The notes below the pieces were generated by a model, which saw only the letters and a program-made list of their open reading frames with translations, was not told the DNA's origin and searched no databases. The translations under genes were made by a program, and so were the position numbers. From positions 1,891,069-1,955,068 of the forward strand of contig NZ_CP059833.1 of assembly GCF_014117265.1 (NCBI RefSeq): DNA of 64,000 nt. The letters are read 5' to 3'. The DNA is from Corynebacterium hindlerae (GTDB lineage Bacteria > Actinomycetota > Actinomycetes > Mycobacteriales > Mycobacteriaceae). Positions 26,052 through 34,463 of the stretch are shown in pieces. The stretch's first letter is position 1. The number at the start of each line of letters is the position of its first letter.

Positions 26052-26564
26052 TTAGACCTCCATTTCAAACGTGCGGATCAGGCGTCGTTCCAGCTCCGCG
26101 ATGCCACGCAAGCTGCGATCTAGCTCGGCGGTGGAACGGGCGTCCAGGATGTGCATGGTGAGGATGCGGGACGGGATGTCTACTTCCATGACAGCGCCGC
26201 CTGGGGTGAGGTTGAGCAGCGAGATCGCCAGCGACAGCACGAAGTCTTCCTGCACCCGCATCGGCACTTTCACAATCGCTGCCGGCGGCTGGGGAGCAGG
26301 GCGCAGTGCCAGGAGGCTCACCCGCACCGAGGAAATCAGCAGATCCCAACAGAAGAAAACGATCAATTCTGCCAGGGAAAGCCATCGGATGCGCATACCG
26401 GAAACCGGGAGCGCAGGCAGCGGAAACAGCAGCACAATGAGGGTACCCACGGCCATACCGCCCAAGATGTTGGCCCAGGAAAACTCCCCGTAGAGCAGGC
26501 ACCACATGAGGGTGAGCCACAGGATAGTCATGGGACGGAACCGACGCTGAATACCAGAGATCAT
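26052..26564 (-). CDS. mnhE: Na+/H+ antiporter subunit MnhE/MrpE
   Basis: Encodes 170 aa. Two or three N-terminal membrane helices (ILWLTLMWCLLYGEF; ILGGMAVGTLIVLLFPL) and the conserved cytosolic block SLLNLTPGGAVMEVD (family SxTLTPGT). Starts within the mnhD stop (ATGA overlap). Confidence 0.9.
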   Translation of the reverse strand: MISGIQRRFRPMTILWLTLMWCLLYGEFSWANILGGMAVGTLIVLLFPLPALPVSGMRIRWLSLAELIVFFCWDLLISSVRVSLLALRPAPQPPAAIVKVPMRVQEDFVLSLAISLLNLTPGGAVMEVDIPSRILTMHILDARSTAELDRSLRGIAELERRLIRTFEMEV

Positions 26565-28222
26565 GGGTGTGCCTCCTGAGCATCGTGGGACAGTGATGCG
26601 GTTCTGCCTGGGGCACTATCGTCGGTGCCGAGGACGGCGGTGCGATACTGCGTGACGTCGAGTGACGTGGTGGCCGAACGTGTGGCCACCCCAGAAAGCG
26701 GGCCAGCCAGCACCGTCACCGCCAGGGATGCCGCGACCAGCACTGCGGTGGGGGCCACCATGCCCACTGGCATGCGGCCGACGTCGGCGCGTTCGTCAAT
26801 GTGTACCATGTCCTGCACATCGGATAGCGGGGTGGGGCGTGCGGTGGCGAGTTGGCCGTCGGGGGCATCGGCACGGTCGCGCCAAAATGCCTTCGACCAC
26901 ACCAGCACCATCGTGTACAGGGTGAGCAGGGACGTCACGACCGCGCCGCCGACCAACACCCAGGCCATGGTGCCGCCATGTTCGGCGGCCGCTTCCACCA
27001 AAATCACCTTGCCCAGGAACCCCGAGAACGGTGGGATGCCTCCCAAGTTGAGGGCCGGGATCAGGTACAACATCGCGAGCACCGGAGACGCATACGCCAG
27101 CGACCCCAGCGAGCGGAGCGAGGACGATCCGGCTTGGCGCTCGATGAGGCCAACGACCAGGAACAGCGCGGTTTGCACCAAAATGTGGTGGACGGCGTAG
27201 AACATGGCACCGGCCAGCCCGTGGGCGGAGGCGAAGGAAATGCCCATGATCATGTAGCCGATGTGGCTGACCAGCGTGAACGACAGGAGGCGTTTGATGT
27301 CATTTTGCGCCATCGCGCCCAAAATACCGACGATCATGGTGAGCAGCCCCGCCCACATCAGCACGGTGTCGAGGCGACCATCGATGAACAGGACGTAGCG
27401 GGCGCGGATGATGGAGTACACGCCCACCTTGGTCAGCAGACCGGCGAACACGGCGGTGACCAGTGCCGGAGCGGTGGGGTAGGAGTCTGGTAGCCAGGAA
27501 TACAGCGGGAACACCGCGGCTTTGATGCCGAAGGCGACGAGCAAAACGGCGAAGATGGCGGTGCGCGTTCCGGAAGGGACGTCTGCCATACGCTGCGAAA
27601 TCTGCGCCATATTCATCGTTCCTACGGCCGCGTACACCAGGCCCAGCGCGAAGAGGAACACGATGGAGCTGAGCATCGAGACCATCACGTAGGACACACC
27701 AGCACGCACGCGGCTCGGCGAGGCCCCTAGCGTGAGTAGCACGTAGGAGGACACCAGCAGCACCTCGAAACCGACGTAGAGGTTGAACAGGTCGCCCGCC
27801 AGGAACGCCAGGTTCACACCCATCGTGAGCAGCAGGTATGCGGGGAGGAACACAGCGACGGGTTCGTCGTCGGTACCGTCGCGGAGGCCCTGGCCGATCG
27901 CGTACCACATCACGCAGAACAGCACGAGAGAAGACACCGCCAGCATGATCGTGGCGAGTCGGTCAGCCACGAGGGTGATGCCAACCGGGGTGTCCCACCC
28001 GCCGATTTGCAAGGTATGAATTCCGGAGAAATCGACCAGCACCACGAGCAGCGTACAGAGCACGATCAGCGCGAACAGCGCCCCGAGGGCGATCACGCGT
28101 TGCAGGTTGTGGAACCGGCCGAAGACGAGCACCAAGGCCGCCGCTGTGGCGGGCACGATGATCGGTAGCGCGATCAGGTAGGGCAGCGCGGGGAGCAGCC
28201 ACAGGATAATGGAATCAGGCAT
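26561..28222 (-). CDS. mnhD: Na+/H+ antiporter subunit MnhD/MrpD
   Basis: Encodes 553 aa, about 14 membrane segments, of the complex I NuoL/M/N family. FLAGDLFNLYVGFEVLLVSSYVL carries the conserved glutamate, and HIGYMIMGISFASAHGLAGAMFYAVHHILVQTALFLVVG the conserved Lys/His helix region. Proton-pumping subunit of the Mrp complex. The ATG overlaps mnhC by 8 bp; a polar ~80-residue tail follows the last helix. Confidence 0.93.
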   Translation of the reverse strand: MPDSIILWLLPALPYLIALPIIVPATAAALVLVFGRFHNLQRVIALGALFALIVLCTLLVVLVDFSGIHTLQIGGWDTPVGITLVADRLATIMLAVSSLVLFCVMWYAIGQGLRDGTDDEPVAVFLPAYLLLTMGVNLAFLAGDLFNLYVGFEVLLVSSYVLLTLGASPSRVRAGVSYVMVSMLSSIVFLFALGLVYAAVGTMNMAQISQRMADVPSGTRTAIFAVLLVAFGIKAAVFPLYSWLPDSYPTAPALVTAVFAGLLTKVGVYSIIRARYVLFIDGRLDTVLMWAGLLTMIVGILGAMAQNDIKRLLSFTLVSHIGYMIMGISFASAHGLAGAMFYAVHHILVQTALFLVVGLIERQAGSSSLRSLGSLAYASPVLAMLYLIPALNLGGIPPFSGFLGKVILVEAAAEHGGTMAWVLVGGAVVTSLLTLYTMVLVWSKAFWRDRADAPDGQLATARPTPLSDVQDMVHIDERADVGRMPVGMVAPTAVLVAASLAVTVLAGPLSGVATRSATTSLDVTQYRTAVLGTDDSAPGRTASLSHDAQEAHP

Positions 28223-28703
28223 CGGTTTCTCCCTGCAACGGTTGTTCGAAGGACGCGGGCCCGAACGCGTCGCCGGTGTGCGTCGGGTGGCCGGTGGTTG
28301 GGTCGTCGGAAAGGTCGTGGTCAGGTGCGGCGGAGGCAGTAGCAGGCCGCTTTGCGACGACCGTATCCTCCGTATCGTCCTGCAGAATATCGGCCGTGCG
28401 GTATTGATACTGGCGATAAGCCAGGGCCAGGATGAACGCGGTCATCGCCATCGAAATCACAATGGCAGTGAGGATCATCGCTTGGGCCAGTGGGTCCGCG
28501 TCGACGGCATTCACCGCAGATTCGCGCCCCTTGATCGGCGGCGCCCCGGCGCCACCGCCTGCCGTGAGGATGAGCAGATTGGCGCCGTTGCCCATGAGCA
28601 GCAACCCCATGAGCATCCTGGTGATGGCTCGTTCAAGGACCAGGTAGACGCCGCAGGCGACCAGGACCGCCGCGGCGGTGAGTAGGGCGAAATTAGCAAC
28701 CAT
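28215..28703 (-). CDS. mnhC: Na+/H+ antiporter subunit MnhC/MrpC
   Basis: Encodes 162 aa of the NuoK family: three membrane helices with ERAITRMLMGLLLMGNGANLLILTAGG and DPLAQAMILTAIVISMAMTAFILALAY. The 50-residue polar C-terminus (GHPTHTGDAFGPASFEQPLQ) is longer than usual. Follows mnhA by 5 bp, with AAGGACG as ribosome-binding site. Confidence 0.92.
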   Translation of the reverse strand: MVANFALLTAAAVLVACGVYLVLERAITRMLMGLLLMGNGANLLILTAGGGAGAPPIKGRESAVNAVDADPLAQAMILTAIVISMAMTAFILALAYRQYQYRTADILQDDTEDTVVAKRPATASAAPDHDLSDDPTTGHPTHTGDAFGPASFEQPLQGETDA

Positions 28704-28708
28704 TGTTC

Positions 28709-31561
28709 TTACACGTCCTTACTCTGTAGTCGATTGCGACGCTCCCGGGCGCGCTGTTTACGCACTTCCTCGTCTTTATCCAAGCGGGCGCCGAGGCTAC
28801 CCAGTATGTGGAGGATCAGTCCGATGACGATGAGGTACACACCGGCGTCGAAAAGCAGCGGCGTGACCACGGCCATGTGGCCGATCAGCGGTAGCTGGAG
28901 CTCCCAGTAGTGGCTGGTCAGTGGCGGCATCCCGAAGAACAGGGGCGCGATGGTGGCGGTCGCTGCCAGCAACAGGCCTACGCCCAGCAGTTTCGATGGA
29001 TCGATCGGTAGCGCTACTTCCAGCTCGCGTCGGCCACCTGCCAGATAACGCAGTGTGAACGCGAGGGCAGCGACGAGGCCACCGGCGAAACCGCCGCCCG
29101 GCCCATTGTGACCTGCGAAGAAGAAGTAGGCGCTGAGCGCGAGCATCGACGGGAACAGCAGCCGGGTGGCCACATCGATCATGAGGGAACGATTCCGGGT
29201 GCGATCATCCACGGAGGTGGCGAGCCACCGGCCGCCCTCGGCTTGTAGCGTGGGGCGTCGTGACGAACGCGAGAAATCCCTCGTGCGATACACCAGAGAG
29301 GCCACGCCCGTGGCCACAACGACCAGCACCGAAATCTCGCCGAAGGTGTCCCAGGCGCGGATATCCACCAACAGCACGTTCACCGCGTTCGCTCCGTGGC
29401 CGATGTTCTTGGCCAAATCCGGGATGAAGATAGACACCGGGAGGGTGGTGCGGGCATTCATCGCGAACACCGCCAACACCATCACGGACACACCCACCGC
29501 TACGGAGAGCCACGCCCGGGCACGCACGAAGTTGCTTTTGGGCAGCATTTTAGGGCTCGCGGGAAACTTACGGAGCACCAGCATGAACACCACCACGGAC
29601 ACGGTTTCCACGAGTAGCTGCGTCAGCGCCAAATCCGGGGCACCATGCAGCGCGAAAATCATGGAAATGCCGTAACCCGTCATCCCCACCATGATCAGCG
29701 CCGAGATGCGGTTATCCAGTACCGTCACCGCGATGGCCGCGATGATTACAATAACGGCAATCACGCCTTGCAACGGGGTGTCCCACAGCTCCATGCGCAC
29801 ATTCGTCCGTTGCCCAGTAATCAATGCCACCAGCGGCAACAGCACTAAAGTCAGCAAAATGATGGCCTCGTTGATCGGCAGCGAACCACGCTGGGTATTC
29901 GCCGTGATCTTCAGCGACACTGTCCGCAGCGCCTCAAGCACCCTGTCATAGGCAGCGTTCGCGCTGCCCAGCGCCGGCTGGGAAAAGTGCAGTCCGGCTA
30001 GCACGCGCCGCTGCCAATGCATCACAACACCAGCGGTGATAATCACGGCCGTGATGGCCAGCGGAACCGTGAAACCATGCCACAAGGCGAGGTGGGAGGC
30101 GGGCTCATCAGGGTAGATGGTGGACAAGTGATGGGTGATGGGGGCGTCGATAAGCTGCGGCGCGAGCCCGGCCACCACGCTACCTCCCGTGAGCAGCGCA
30201 GGTGGCGACCACAACCACCACCCCACCGAGTGCATCCCCCGCACCGCCTCCGAGCAGCCGGAGTCCGGTTTGGTGGCGAAGGCGGACCACAGGAAGTACA
30301 GCGAATACGCCATGGTCAGGACGGAACCGAGGACGATGCCCGTCAGCGTCATCCGGCCCGGCATCCCCACCAGCAGCTGTTCATGCAGAACCGCAGTGAT
30401 CGCCGCTTCCTTCGCCACAAACCCCACCAGGGGCGGCAGGCCTGCCATCGACGCCGCCGAAACCGTGGCGATCACCGCCAAACCAGGCTGCTTGCGACCG
30501 AGCCCCGACAGCTTGCGGACATCACGCGTCCCCGTCGCATGATCAATCGCGCCCACCACCATGAATAGCGCCGCCTTAAACAGCGCGTGGCCCACCGTCA
30601 GCGCCAGCCCCGCCATCAGCGCTTCCCGGGAACCGATGCCCACCAACGTCATGATGAACCCCAGCTGGGAGAGCGTGCCGTACGCCAAGATCAGCTTGAG
30701 ATCTTTCTGGCGCAGCGCCATCCAACCCGCCATCAGCATGGTGAACAGCCCAAACGGGATCACCACCAGGTGCCACGTGGGAAGGTGCGCCAGCTCGGGA
30801 GCCAGGCGCGCCACCAGATAAATGCCGGCCTTCACCATCGCTGCGGAGTGCAGGTAGGCACTCACCGGGGTCGGCGCGGCCATCGCGCCGGGCAGCCAAA
30901 AGTGCATCGGGGCGATTGCGGACTTGGATAGCGCACCTACCAGGATCAACACCGCCGCTGTGGTCAGGTACGGGGTGCTCGCGACCGCCGGGCCTTCGGC
31001 GAGCGCAGACAGCGTCCAAGTCCCCGCCCCGTAGCCGAGCATGATGATGCCCACCAGCATCGCCAGGCCACCCAACGTGGTGACCATCAGCGCCTGCCCG
31101 GCACTGCGCCTTGACGACGCCCGTTCCGAGTAATACCCGACCAGCAGGAAAGACAGCACAGAGGTGATTTCCCAAAAGACGAACATGAGCAGCAGGTTGT
31201 CGGAAATCACCAGACCAAACATCGCCATGGTGAACGCTGCCATCTCAGCTGCGAAGGCGCCGAGGCGCCGTGGCGCCTGGCTGAAATAGCCCCAACAATA
31301 AAGCAGGACTAGGGCGCCGACGCCGAGAATGATCAAGCTGAACAAGCTGGCCAGCGGATCCAGTCGCAACTCAATATTGAGGTGAGTACTGGGCATCCAT
31401 TCGAAGCTTGATTGGTGGGTTTCGCCAAGGTGGCGGGCTACCCAGACGAAACCAGCTGCGGGAGTGAGCGCGAGCGCACCAAAGGCGGCGCGCCCGAACT
31501 TCTGCACCAGCAGCGGGGCAATGAGAGCGTTGATGAGGAGGGCTAGAAAAAGGACAATCAC
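28709..31561 (-). CDS. mnhA: Na+/H+ antiporter subunit MnhA fused to MnhB
   Basis: Encodes 950 aa from the chosen GTG. The N-terminal 500-600 residues are a NuoL-like proton channel (DNLLLMFVFWEITSVLSFLLVGYY; FWLPGAMAAPTPVSAYLHSAAMVKAGIYLVARL), followed by the MrpA C-terminal domain and, at the end, a MrpB-type domain (RLLFPSMLALSAYFFFAGHNGPGGGFAGGL). A separate mnhB is therefore not needed. Upstream TTG/GTG codons would extend the protein by up to 37 residues, but these lie in the terminator of the preceding gene, so GTG 31561 (VIVLFLALLINAL) is preferred. First gene of the Mrp operon, which exchanges cytoplasmic Na+ for H+. Confidence 0.92.
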   Translation of the reverse strand: MIVLFLALLINALIAPLLVQKFGRAAFGALALTPAAGFVWVARHLGETHQSSFEWMPSTHLNIELRLDPLASLFSLIILGVGALVLLYCWGYFSQAPRRLGAFAAEMAAFTMAMFGLVISDNLLLMFVFWEITSVLSFLLVGYYSERASSRRSAGQALMVTTLGGLAMLVGIIMLGYGAGTWTLSALAEGPAVASTPYLTTAAVLILVGALSKSAIAPMHFWLPGAMAAPTPVSAYLHSAAMVKAGIYLVARLAPELAHLPTWHLVVIPFGLFTMLMAGWMALRQKDLKLILAYGTLSQLGFIMTLVGIGSREALMAGLALTVGHALFKAALFMVVGAIDHATGTRDVRKLSGLGRKQPGLAVIATVSAASMAGLPPLVGFVAKEAAITAVLHEQLLVGMPGRMTLTGIVLGSVLTMAYSLYFLWSAFATKPDSGCSEAVRGMHSVGWWLWSPPALLTGGSVVAGLAPQLIDAPITHHLSTIYPDEPASHLALWHGFTVPLAITAVIITAGVVMHWQRRVLAGLHFSQPALGSANAAYDRVLEALRTVSLKITANTQRGSLPINEAIILLTLVLLPLVALITGQRTNVRMELWDTPLQGVIAVIVIIAAIAVTVLDNRISALIMVGMTGYGISMIFALHGAPDLALTQLLVETVSVVVFMLVLRKFPASPKMLPKSNFVRARAWLSVAVGVSVMVLAVFAMNARTTLPVSIFIPDLAKNIGHGANAVNVLLVDIRAWDTFGEISVLVVVATGVASLVYRTRDFSRSSRRPTLQAEGGRWLATSVDDRTRNRSLMIDVATRLLFPSMLALSAYFFFAGHNGPGGGFAGGLVAALAFTLRYLAGGRRELEVALPIDPSKLLGVGLLLAATATIAPLFFGMPPLTSHYWELQLPLIGHMAVVTPLLFDAGVYLIVIGLILHILGSLGARLDKDEEVRKQRARERRNRLQSKDV

Positions 31562-31622
31562 CTGGGTTAGTTTCCGGTTGGTTGGACACGGGCGTGCCAC
31601 TCGTCGACGCCTAACCGCGATT

Positions 31623-31679
31623 CCCCGAAAAAGAAAAAGGTTGCACTGCCGGCGTCTCTGAGAGCGCGACAATGCAACC
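31623..31679 (-). terminator. Terminator of the LeuA-like gene
   Basis: Inverted arms GGTTGCA (31639-31645) and TGCAACC (31673-31679) with a secondary CTCT/GAGAG stem inside. On the minus strand the hairpin is followed by TTTTTCTTTTT. It separates the LeuA-like gene from the Mrp operon. Confidence 0.85.
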
Positions 31680-31723
31680 GAGTTTACAGAAAATTAGCTG
31701 ACCTTGTTTTAGGTGAACTTGTC

Positions 31724-32242
31724 TTAGACGAACTTGTGGCCGTGGAGTCGGTGCGCTGCGGAGCTCATAGCGGCAGCACCCGAGTTGTCACGATCCGGGC
31801 CAAAGCCCATAGCCCAGACAGTGGTCCCGCGGAACGTTGCCTTAACGAAGGTGACGGTTGCCTCGAAAATATCCATCTGGTGGAAGCTGACGATCTCGAT
31901 CGGGCAGTTCATCTCAGCGAGAATGTTGGTGCAGGCGGAAATAGGTCCGGTCGCTTCAATATCGCGACCGAGGGTGATGCGACGTTGACCGCGCATGGTG
32001 GTGATGTTCGTGAAGAAGTTGTAGCGGTGGCCAGGAAGTGGCTCGGAAAACATGTTGTGAATTCGAATTGCACTGGTAGGTGCGTAAGTTTCGGTGAACG
32101 TCCGCCAGGACATCCCCCGAGCTTCTCCACGAAGATCGCTAGGCAGGTTGTGGCCGAATCGTGCTTGGAAAGGGTCCGCTGCTAGCTCGTTGGTATGACG
32201 TTGAAAACCTGTGCGCGGGGAGGTGGTCGTTTGGGTGAACAT
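31724..32242 (-). CDS. Stand-alone LeuA regulatory (leucine-binding) domain-like protein
   Basis: Encodes 172 aa. The sequence lines up with the C-terminal allosteric domain of corynebacterial 2-isopropylmalate synthase: MSWRTFTETY (LeuA: MWDIFATEY), GRDIEATGPISACTNIL (GRGNGPLAAYANAL), CPIEIVSFHQ (DVEIQEYNQ), TVWAMGFGPD (KVWGVGIAGS), then AAMSSAAHRL (KAVTSAVNRA). The TIM-barrel catalytic domain is missing entirely. The first about 40 residues (HTNELAADPFQARFGHNLP) are unrelated. It may bind leucine or dimerise with LeuA, both inference. The gene lies behind a leader peptide rich in Ile/Leu/Val and has a strong terminator, so it is an independently regulated unit. Confidence 0.6.
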   Translation of the reverse strand: MFTQTTTSPRTGFQRHTNELAADPFQARFGHNLPSDLRGEARGMSWRTFTETYAPTSAIRIHNMFSEPLPGHRYNFFTNITTMRGQRRITLGRDIEATGPISACTNILAEMNCPIEIVSFHQMDIFEATVTFVKATFRGTTVWAMGFGPDRDNSGAAAMSSAAHRLHGHKFV

Positions 32243-32435
32243 TGTTACGTGGTCCTTTTCTTGAGATTCTTCTTGTCGGACCGACCCAGGTTGCTGGAGT
32301 TCTAACGACTACTTCCCCATGCGAAGGGGGTCAGTCTCTCAGTCCTTCGCTGGGGTACGTAGCCTTAGCCACTCGGAGAATTAGGTTTGCAATAGTCATG
32401 TAGATCACAGTAATCCCCGTCACATATATTGGCAA
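32243..32435 (-). promoter_or_regulatory. Promoter and attenuator-like leader of the LeuA-like gene
   Basis: Promoter on the minus strand: -35 TTGCCA (32430-32435), 17-bp spacer, -10 TACTGT (32407-32412), then 7 nt to the leader-peptide ATG. The leader RNA offers three stems. I: CCCCAGCGAAGG (32344-32355) with CCTTCGCATGGGG (32315-32327). II: GACTGACCC (32328-32336, at the leader stop) with GGGTCGGTC (32279-32287). III: GGTCC (32278-32282) with GGACC (32251-32255), which hides the AAAAGGA ribosome-binding site. II and III share bases and cannot form together. No U-run follows any stem, so translational control is more likely than termination. Confidence 0.6.
32331..32399 (-). CDS. Leader peptide, 22 aa, branched-chain residues
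   Basis: Reads MTIANLILRVAKATYPSEGL followed by RD and TGA. Codons 3-10 encode Ile, Ala, Asn, Leu, Ile, Leu, Arg, Val, a branched-chain-rich run as in ilv/leu attenuators. ATG is exactly 7 nt after the TACTGT -10 hexamer, so it should be the 5' end of the mRNA. The stop codon lies in stem II of the leader RNA, so a ribosome reaching or not reaching the stop would change folding. Confidence 0.55.
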   Translation of the reverse strand: MTIANLILRVAKATYPSEGLRD

Positions 32436-32517
32436 ATGTGGGGTGAACAATGGGGGTAGTGGGATTGCCTGTCCTGGTGGGTAGGATTTTGGGATTTTTG
32501 GGTCCAGCGGAAAACGC

Positions 32518-32605
32518 GAGACGTGGAATTCGAAACTCGGAGCTTCAAACCTGCTATTTTTCCAAAAAGCAAATGTGAAGCTCCCACTCTCGAAAAACAG
32601 GACTC
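32518..32605. repeat. Family B palindromic repeat, copy 1
   Basis: Imperfect inverted repeat of about 33-bp arms. The left arm contains GTGGAATTCGAAACTCGGAG then CTTCAAAC; the right arm contains GTGAAGCTCCCACTCTCGAA then CAGGACTC. It shares TGGAATTCGA.ACTCGGAG and CAGGACTC with the palindrome at 50571-50657. About 80 bp of non-coding DNA separates it from a family A repeat, as at the other locus. Confidence 0.7.
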
Positions 32606-32683
32606 GAACTCAAGCGGTGGGGCGCTTAGGGGAGGGTTGCTGGTGAGATAGTCGGCTTTGGGGTTGGCTGGGGTGGGGGTTGG

Positions 32684-32883
32684 CCCCGACATTACGGCCC
32701 CGACAATGCCTGGCTAGCGCGTTGGCCCCGACATTACGGCCCCGACAATGCCTGGCTAGCGCGTTGGCCCCGACATTACGGCCCCGACAATGCCTGGCTA
32801 GCGCGTTGGCCCCGACATTACGGCCCCGACAATGCTGCCAAAACGCCTCAATGAACCCGAACTTCGGGCGGGTAATGTCGGGG
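32684..32883 (+). repeat. Family A modular repeat, locus 2 (three 42-bp modules + 74-bp core)
   Basis: Three identical 42-bp modules (32684-32725, 32726-32767, 32768-32809), each CCCCGACATTACGGCCCCGA plus a 22-nt filler. They are followed by the 74-bp core 32810-32883, ending with the CCCGAACTTCGGG palindrome and GGTAATGTCGGGG. Perfect identity of the modules suggests recent tandem expansion. The 32884-32994 stretch to the M20 terminator holds no gene. Confidence 0.92.
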
Positions 32884-32994
32884 GGGGGCAAAGGATATGC
32901 CGACCCACCATCAACTAAAAACGCAACTGTTGGGAACAATGGAGCAATTGAGGATATTGTGATAAATGGGCTAACGTTGCGCGAATCGCAAAAA

Positions 32995-33024
32995 CCCGCG
33001 AACCCAAATAACTGAGCTCGCGGG
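32995..33024 (-). terminator. Terminator of the M20 peptidase gene
   Basis: Stem CCCGCGA (32995-33001) / TCGCGGG (33018-33024), followed on the minus strand by GGGTTTTTGCG-type T-rich sequence. The same CCCGCGAACCC sequence is used in the ppa terminator at 51071. Confidence 0.7.
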
Positions 33025-33043
33025 AGAAGGTAAGGAAAATGCG

Positions 33044-34399
33044 TTATGCCTTGTAGTTCAGCAAGAACAGAGCTTCGGCGATCGCAATATCGCGGATTTC
33101 TTCTGGAGCCACGGACTCGTCAGGGGAGTGGATCACGCAAGACGGTTCTTCGACGCCAAACAGTGTAATTTCAGCGGATGGCATGATCGACTGCAGCTTT
33201 TCGCACAGCGGGATGGAGCCACCGGAGCCGACGGTTACTACGTCAGAGGAAAAGGCGTCTGCCATGCAGCTGTTGAAGTAGGTGACTGCGGGGCCGTTGA
33301 TGTCGGTGCGGAAGGGGTCGTTGAGGCCTGAGGTTTCGATGGTGATGTGTGCGCCCCATGGGGTGTGTTTACGCAGGTGGGCCTCGAGGGCGTCGGCGAC
33401 TTGCTGGGCGGTGAGTCCTGGTGGGACGCGGAACTGGAGGTTCGCGGAGCAGGTTGCTGGGACGGCGTTGACTGCTTCGGCCACTGGGGTGGAGGTCCAG
33501 CCGGTGATGGAGATTGCCGGACGCGCCCATACCTGATCGGCGACTCCTGCAGTGCCGGAGCCCATGACTGCAACGCCGTCGAGGATGCCGGCGTCGGCGC
33601 GGAAGTCGGCTTCATCGTAGGGAAGGCCGTCCCACTGCTGGGTGCAGTCGAGGCCGTCGATGGTGATCAGGCCGCTCTCGTCGCGGAGCGTGTTGAGCAG
33701 GCGCACCATGGCGAAAACGGCATCAGGCGCGGCGCCACCGAAACCGCCAGAATGGACGGGTGCGCGGAGGGTGTCGAGGGTGACCTGCATTTGGCCGCCA
33801 CCGCGTAGCGTCGTGGTGAGCGTCGGCTTACCGACGGCCACATTCCCCGAATCCGCGATGAAAATAACATCGGCTTGGAACAGTTCTGGCCGGGTGTCGA
33901 TGAGGTTTTCCAAGCCCTCGCCACCCATCTCCTCAGAACCTTCGATCACAACGCGGAGCCCCAGCGGGGTGCCACCGTGCTCAGCAACAGCGCGCAACGC
34001 AGCCAAGTGCATGACCAGGTTGCCCTTGCAGTCGGCTGCGCCTCGGGCGTACCAGCGGCCATCACGCTCGGTGAGGGTGAACGGATCGGAAGTCCATTTG
34101 GCCAGGTCGCCCGCTGGAACCACGTCATAGTGGGAGTACAGCAGGACGGTAGGCTGACCTGGTTCTGGGTCCTTGGTGGCGATGAAGATGCGGGCGCCGT
34201 CGATGCCGTCGTGGTGAGTGACGTTGAGTCCGGCGTCGGTAAGCGCCTGCTCTACCCAGTTCGCTGCGCCGGCGAGCTCCTCAGCGAGTTCCGGCGTGGA
34301 GTGCACCGAGTTGAAGGACGTGAGCTCGGAAAGGTCCTTGAAAATGCGGTCGCGCTGGCCCGTGATGTGGTCGCGGATGGATTCAATCGAGTTAGTCAT
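33044..34399 (-). CDS. M20-family metallopeptidase (dipeptidase)
   Basis: Encodes 451 aa. Zinc-site blocks of the M20/M25/M40 family: VLLYSHYDVVPAG (His, Asp), GRWYARGAADCKGNLV (bridging Asp), VVIEGSEEMGGEGL (catalytic Glu-Glu) and the C-terminal SVAPEEI (preceded by HSPDE). It most likely hydrolyses dipeptides. It is not DapE or ArgE on overall pattern, though a related role cannot be excluded. TATGCT ends 7 nt before the ATG, so the mRNA is probably leaderless. Confidence 0.88.
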   Translation of the reverse strand: MTNSIESIRDHITGQRDRIFKDLSELTSFNSVHSTPELAEELAGAANWVEQALTDAGLNVTHHDGIDGARIFIATKDPEPGQPTVLLYSHYDVVPAGDLAKWTSDPFTLTERDGRWYARGAADCKGNLVMHLAALRAVAEHGGTPLGLRVVIEGSEEMGGEGLENLIDTRPELFQADVIFIADSGNVAVGKPTLTTTLRGGGQMQVTLDTLRAPVHSGGFGGAAPDAVFAMVRLLNTLRDESGLITIDGLDCTQQWDGLPYDEADFRADAGILDGVAVMGSGTAGVADQVWARPAISITGWTSTPVAEAVNAVPATCSANLQFRVPPGLTAQQVADALEAHLRKHTPWGAHITIETSGLNDPFRTDINGPAVTYFNSCMADAFSSDVVTVGSGGSIPLCEKLQSIMPSAEITLFGVEEPSCVIHSPDESVAPEEIRDIAIAEALFLLNYKA

Positions 34400-34427
34400 G
34401 CCTTACAGCATACGGACAATAGCGAAA

Positions 34428-34457
34428 CGCCCGAGCAAAAATTCATTTGCCCGGGCG
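34428..34457 (-). terminator. Terminator of the repeat-rich secreted protein gene
   Basis: Stem CGCCCGAGCAAA (34428-34439) / TTTGCCCGGGCG (34446-34457), one mismatch, 6-nt loop. Only a weak T-run follows (CGTTTCGC). Lies between the gene at 34464 and the M20 promoter. Confidence 0.6.
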
Positions 34458-34463
34458 CGATGG

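Noticed and set aside
31562..31672. TTG-initiated N-terminal extension of MnhA
   Set aside because: The extension is basic, unlike any MrpA N-terminus, and its coding sequence is the terminator hairpin of the upstream gene.
32595..32612. tRNA T-arm-like sequence GGACTCGAACTC
   Set aside because: It is part of the family B palindrome; no acceptor, D or anticodon stems could be formed around it.
32684..32883. CRISPR array
   Set aside because: Period is regular (42 bp), but the fillers are identical, there are only three to four units, the terminal unit is inverted, and no cas genes are nearby.
34423..34460. Small RNA gene between the M20 and secreted-protein genes
   Set aside because: The hairpin is adequately explained as a terminator; no separate promoter faces into it.
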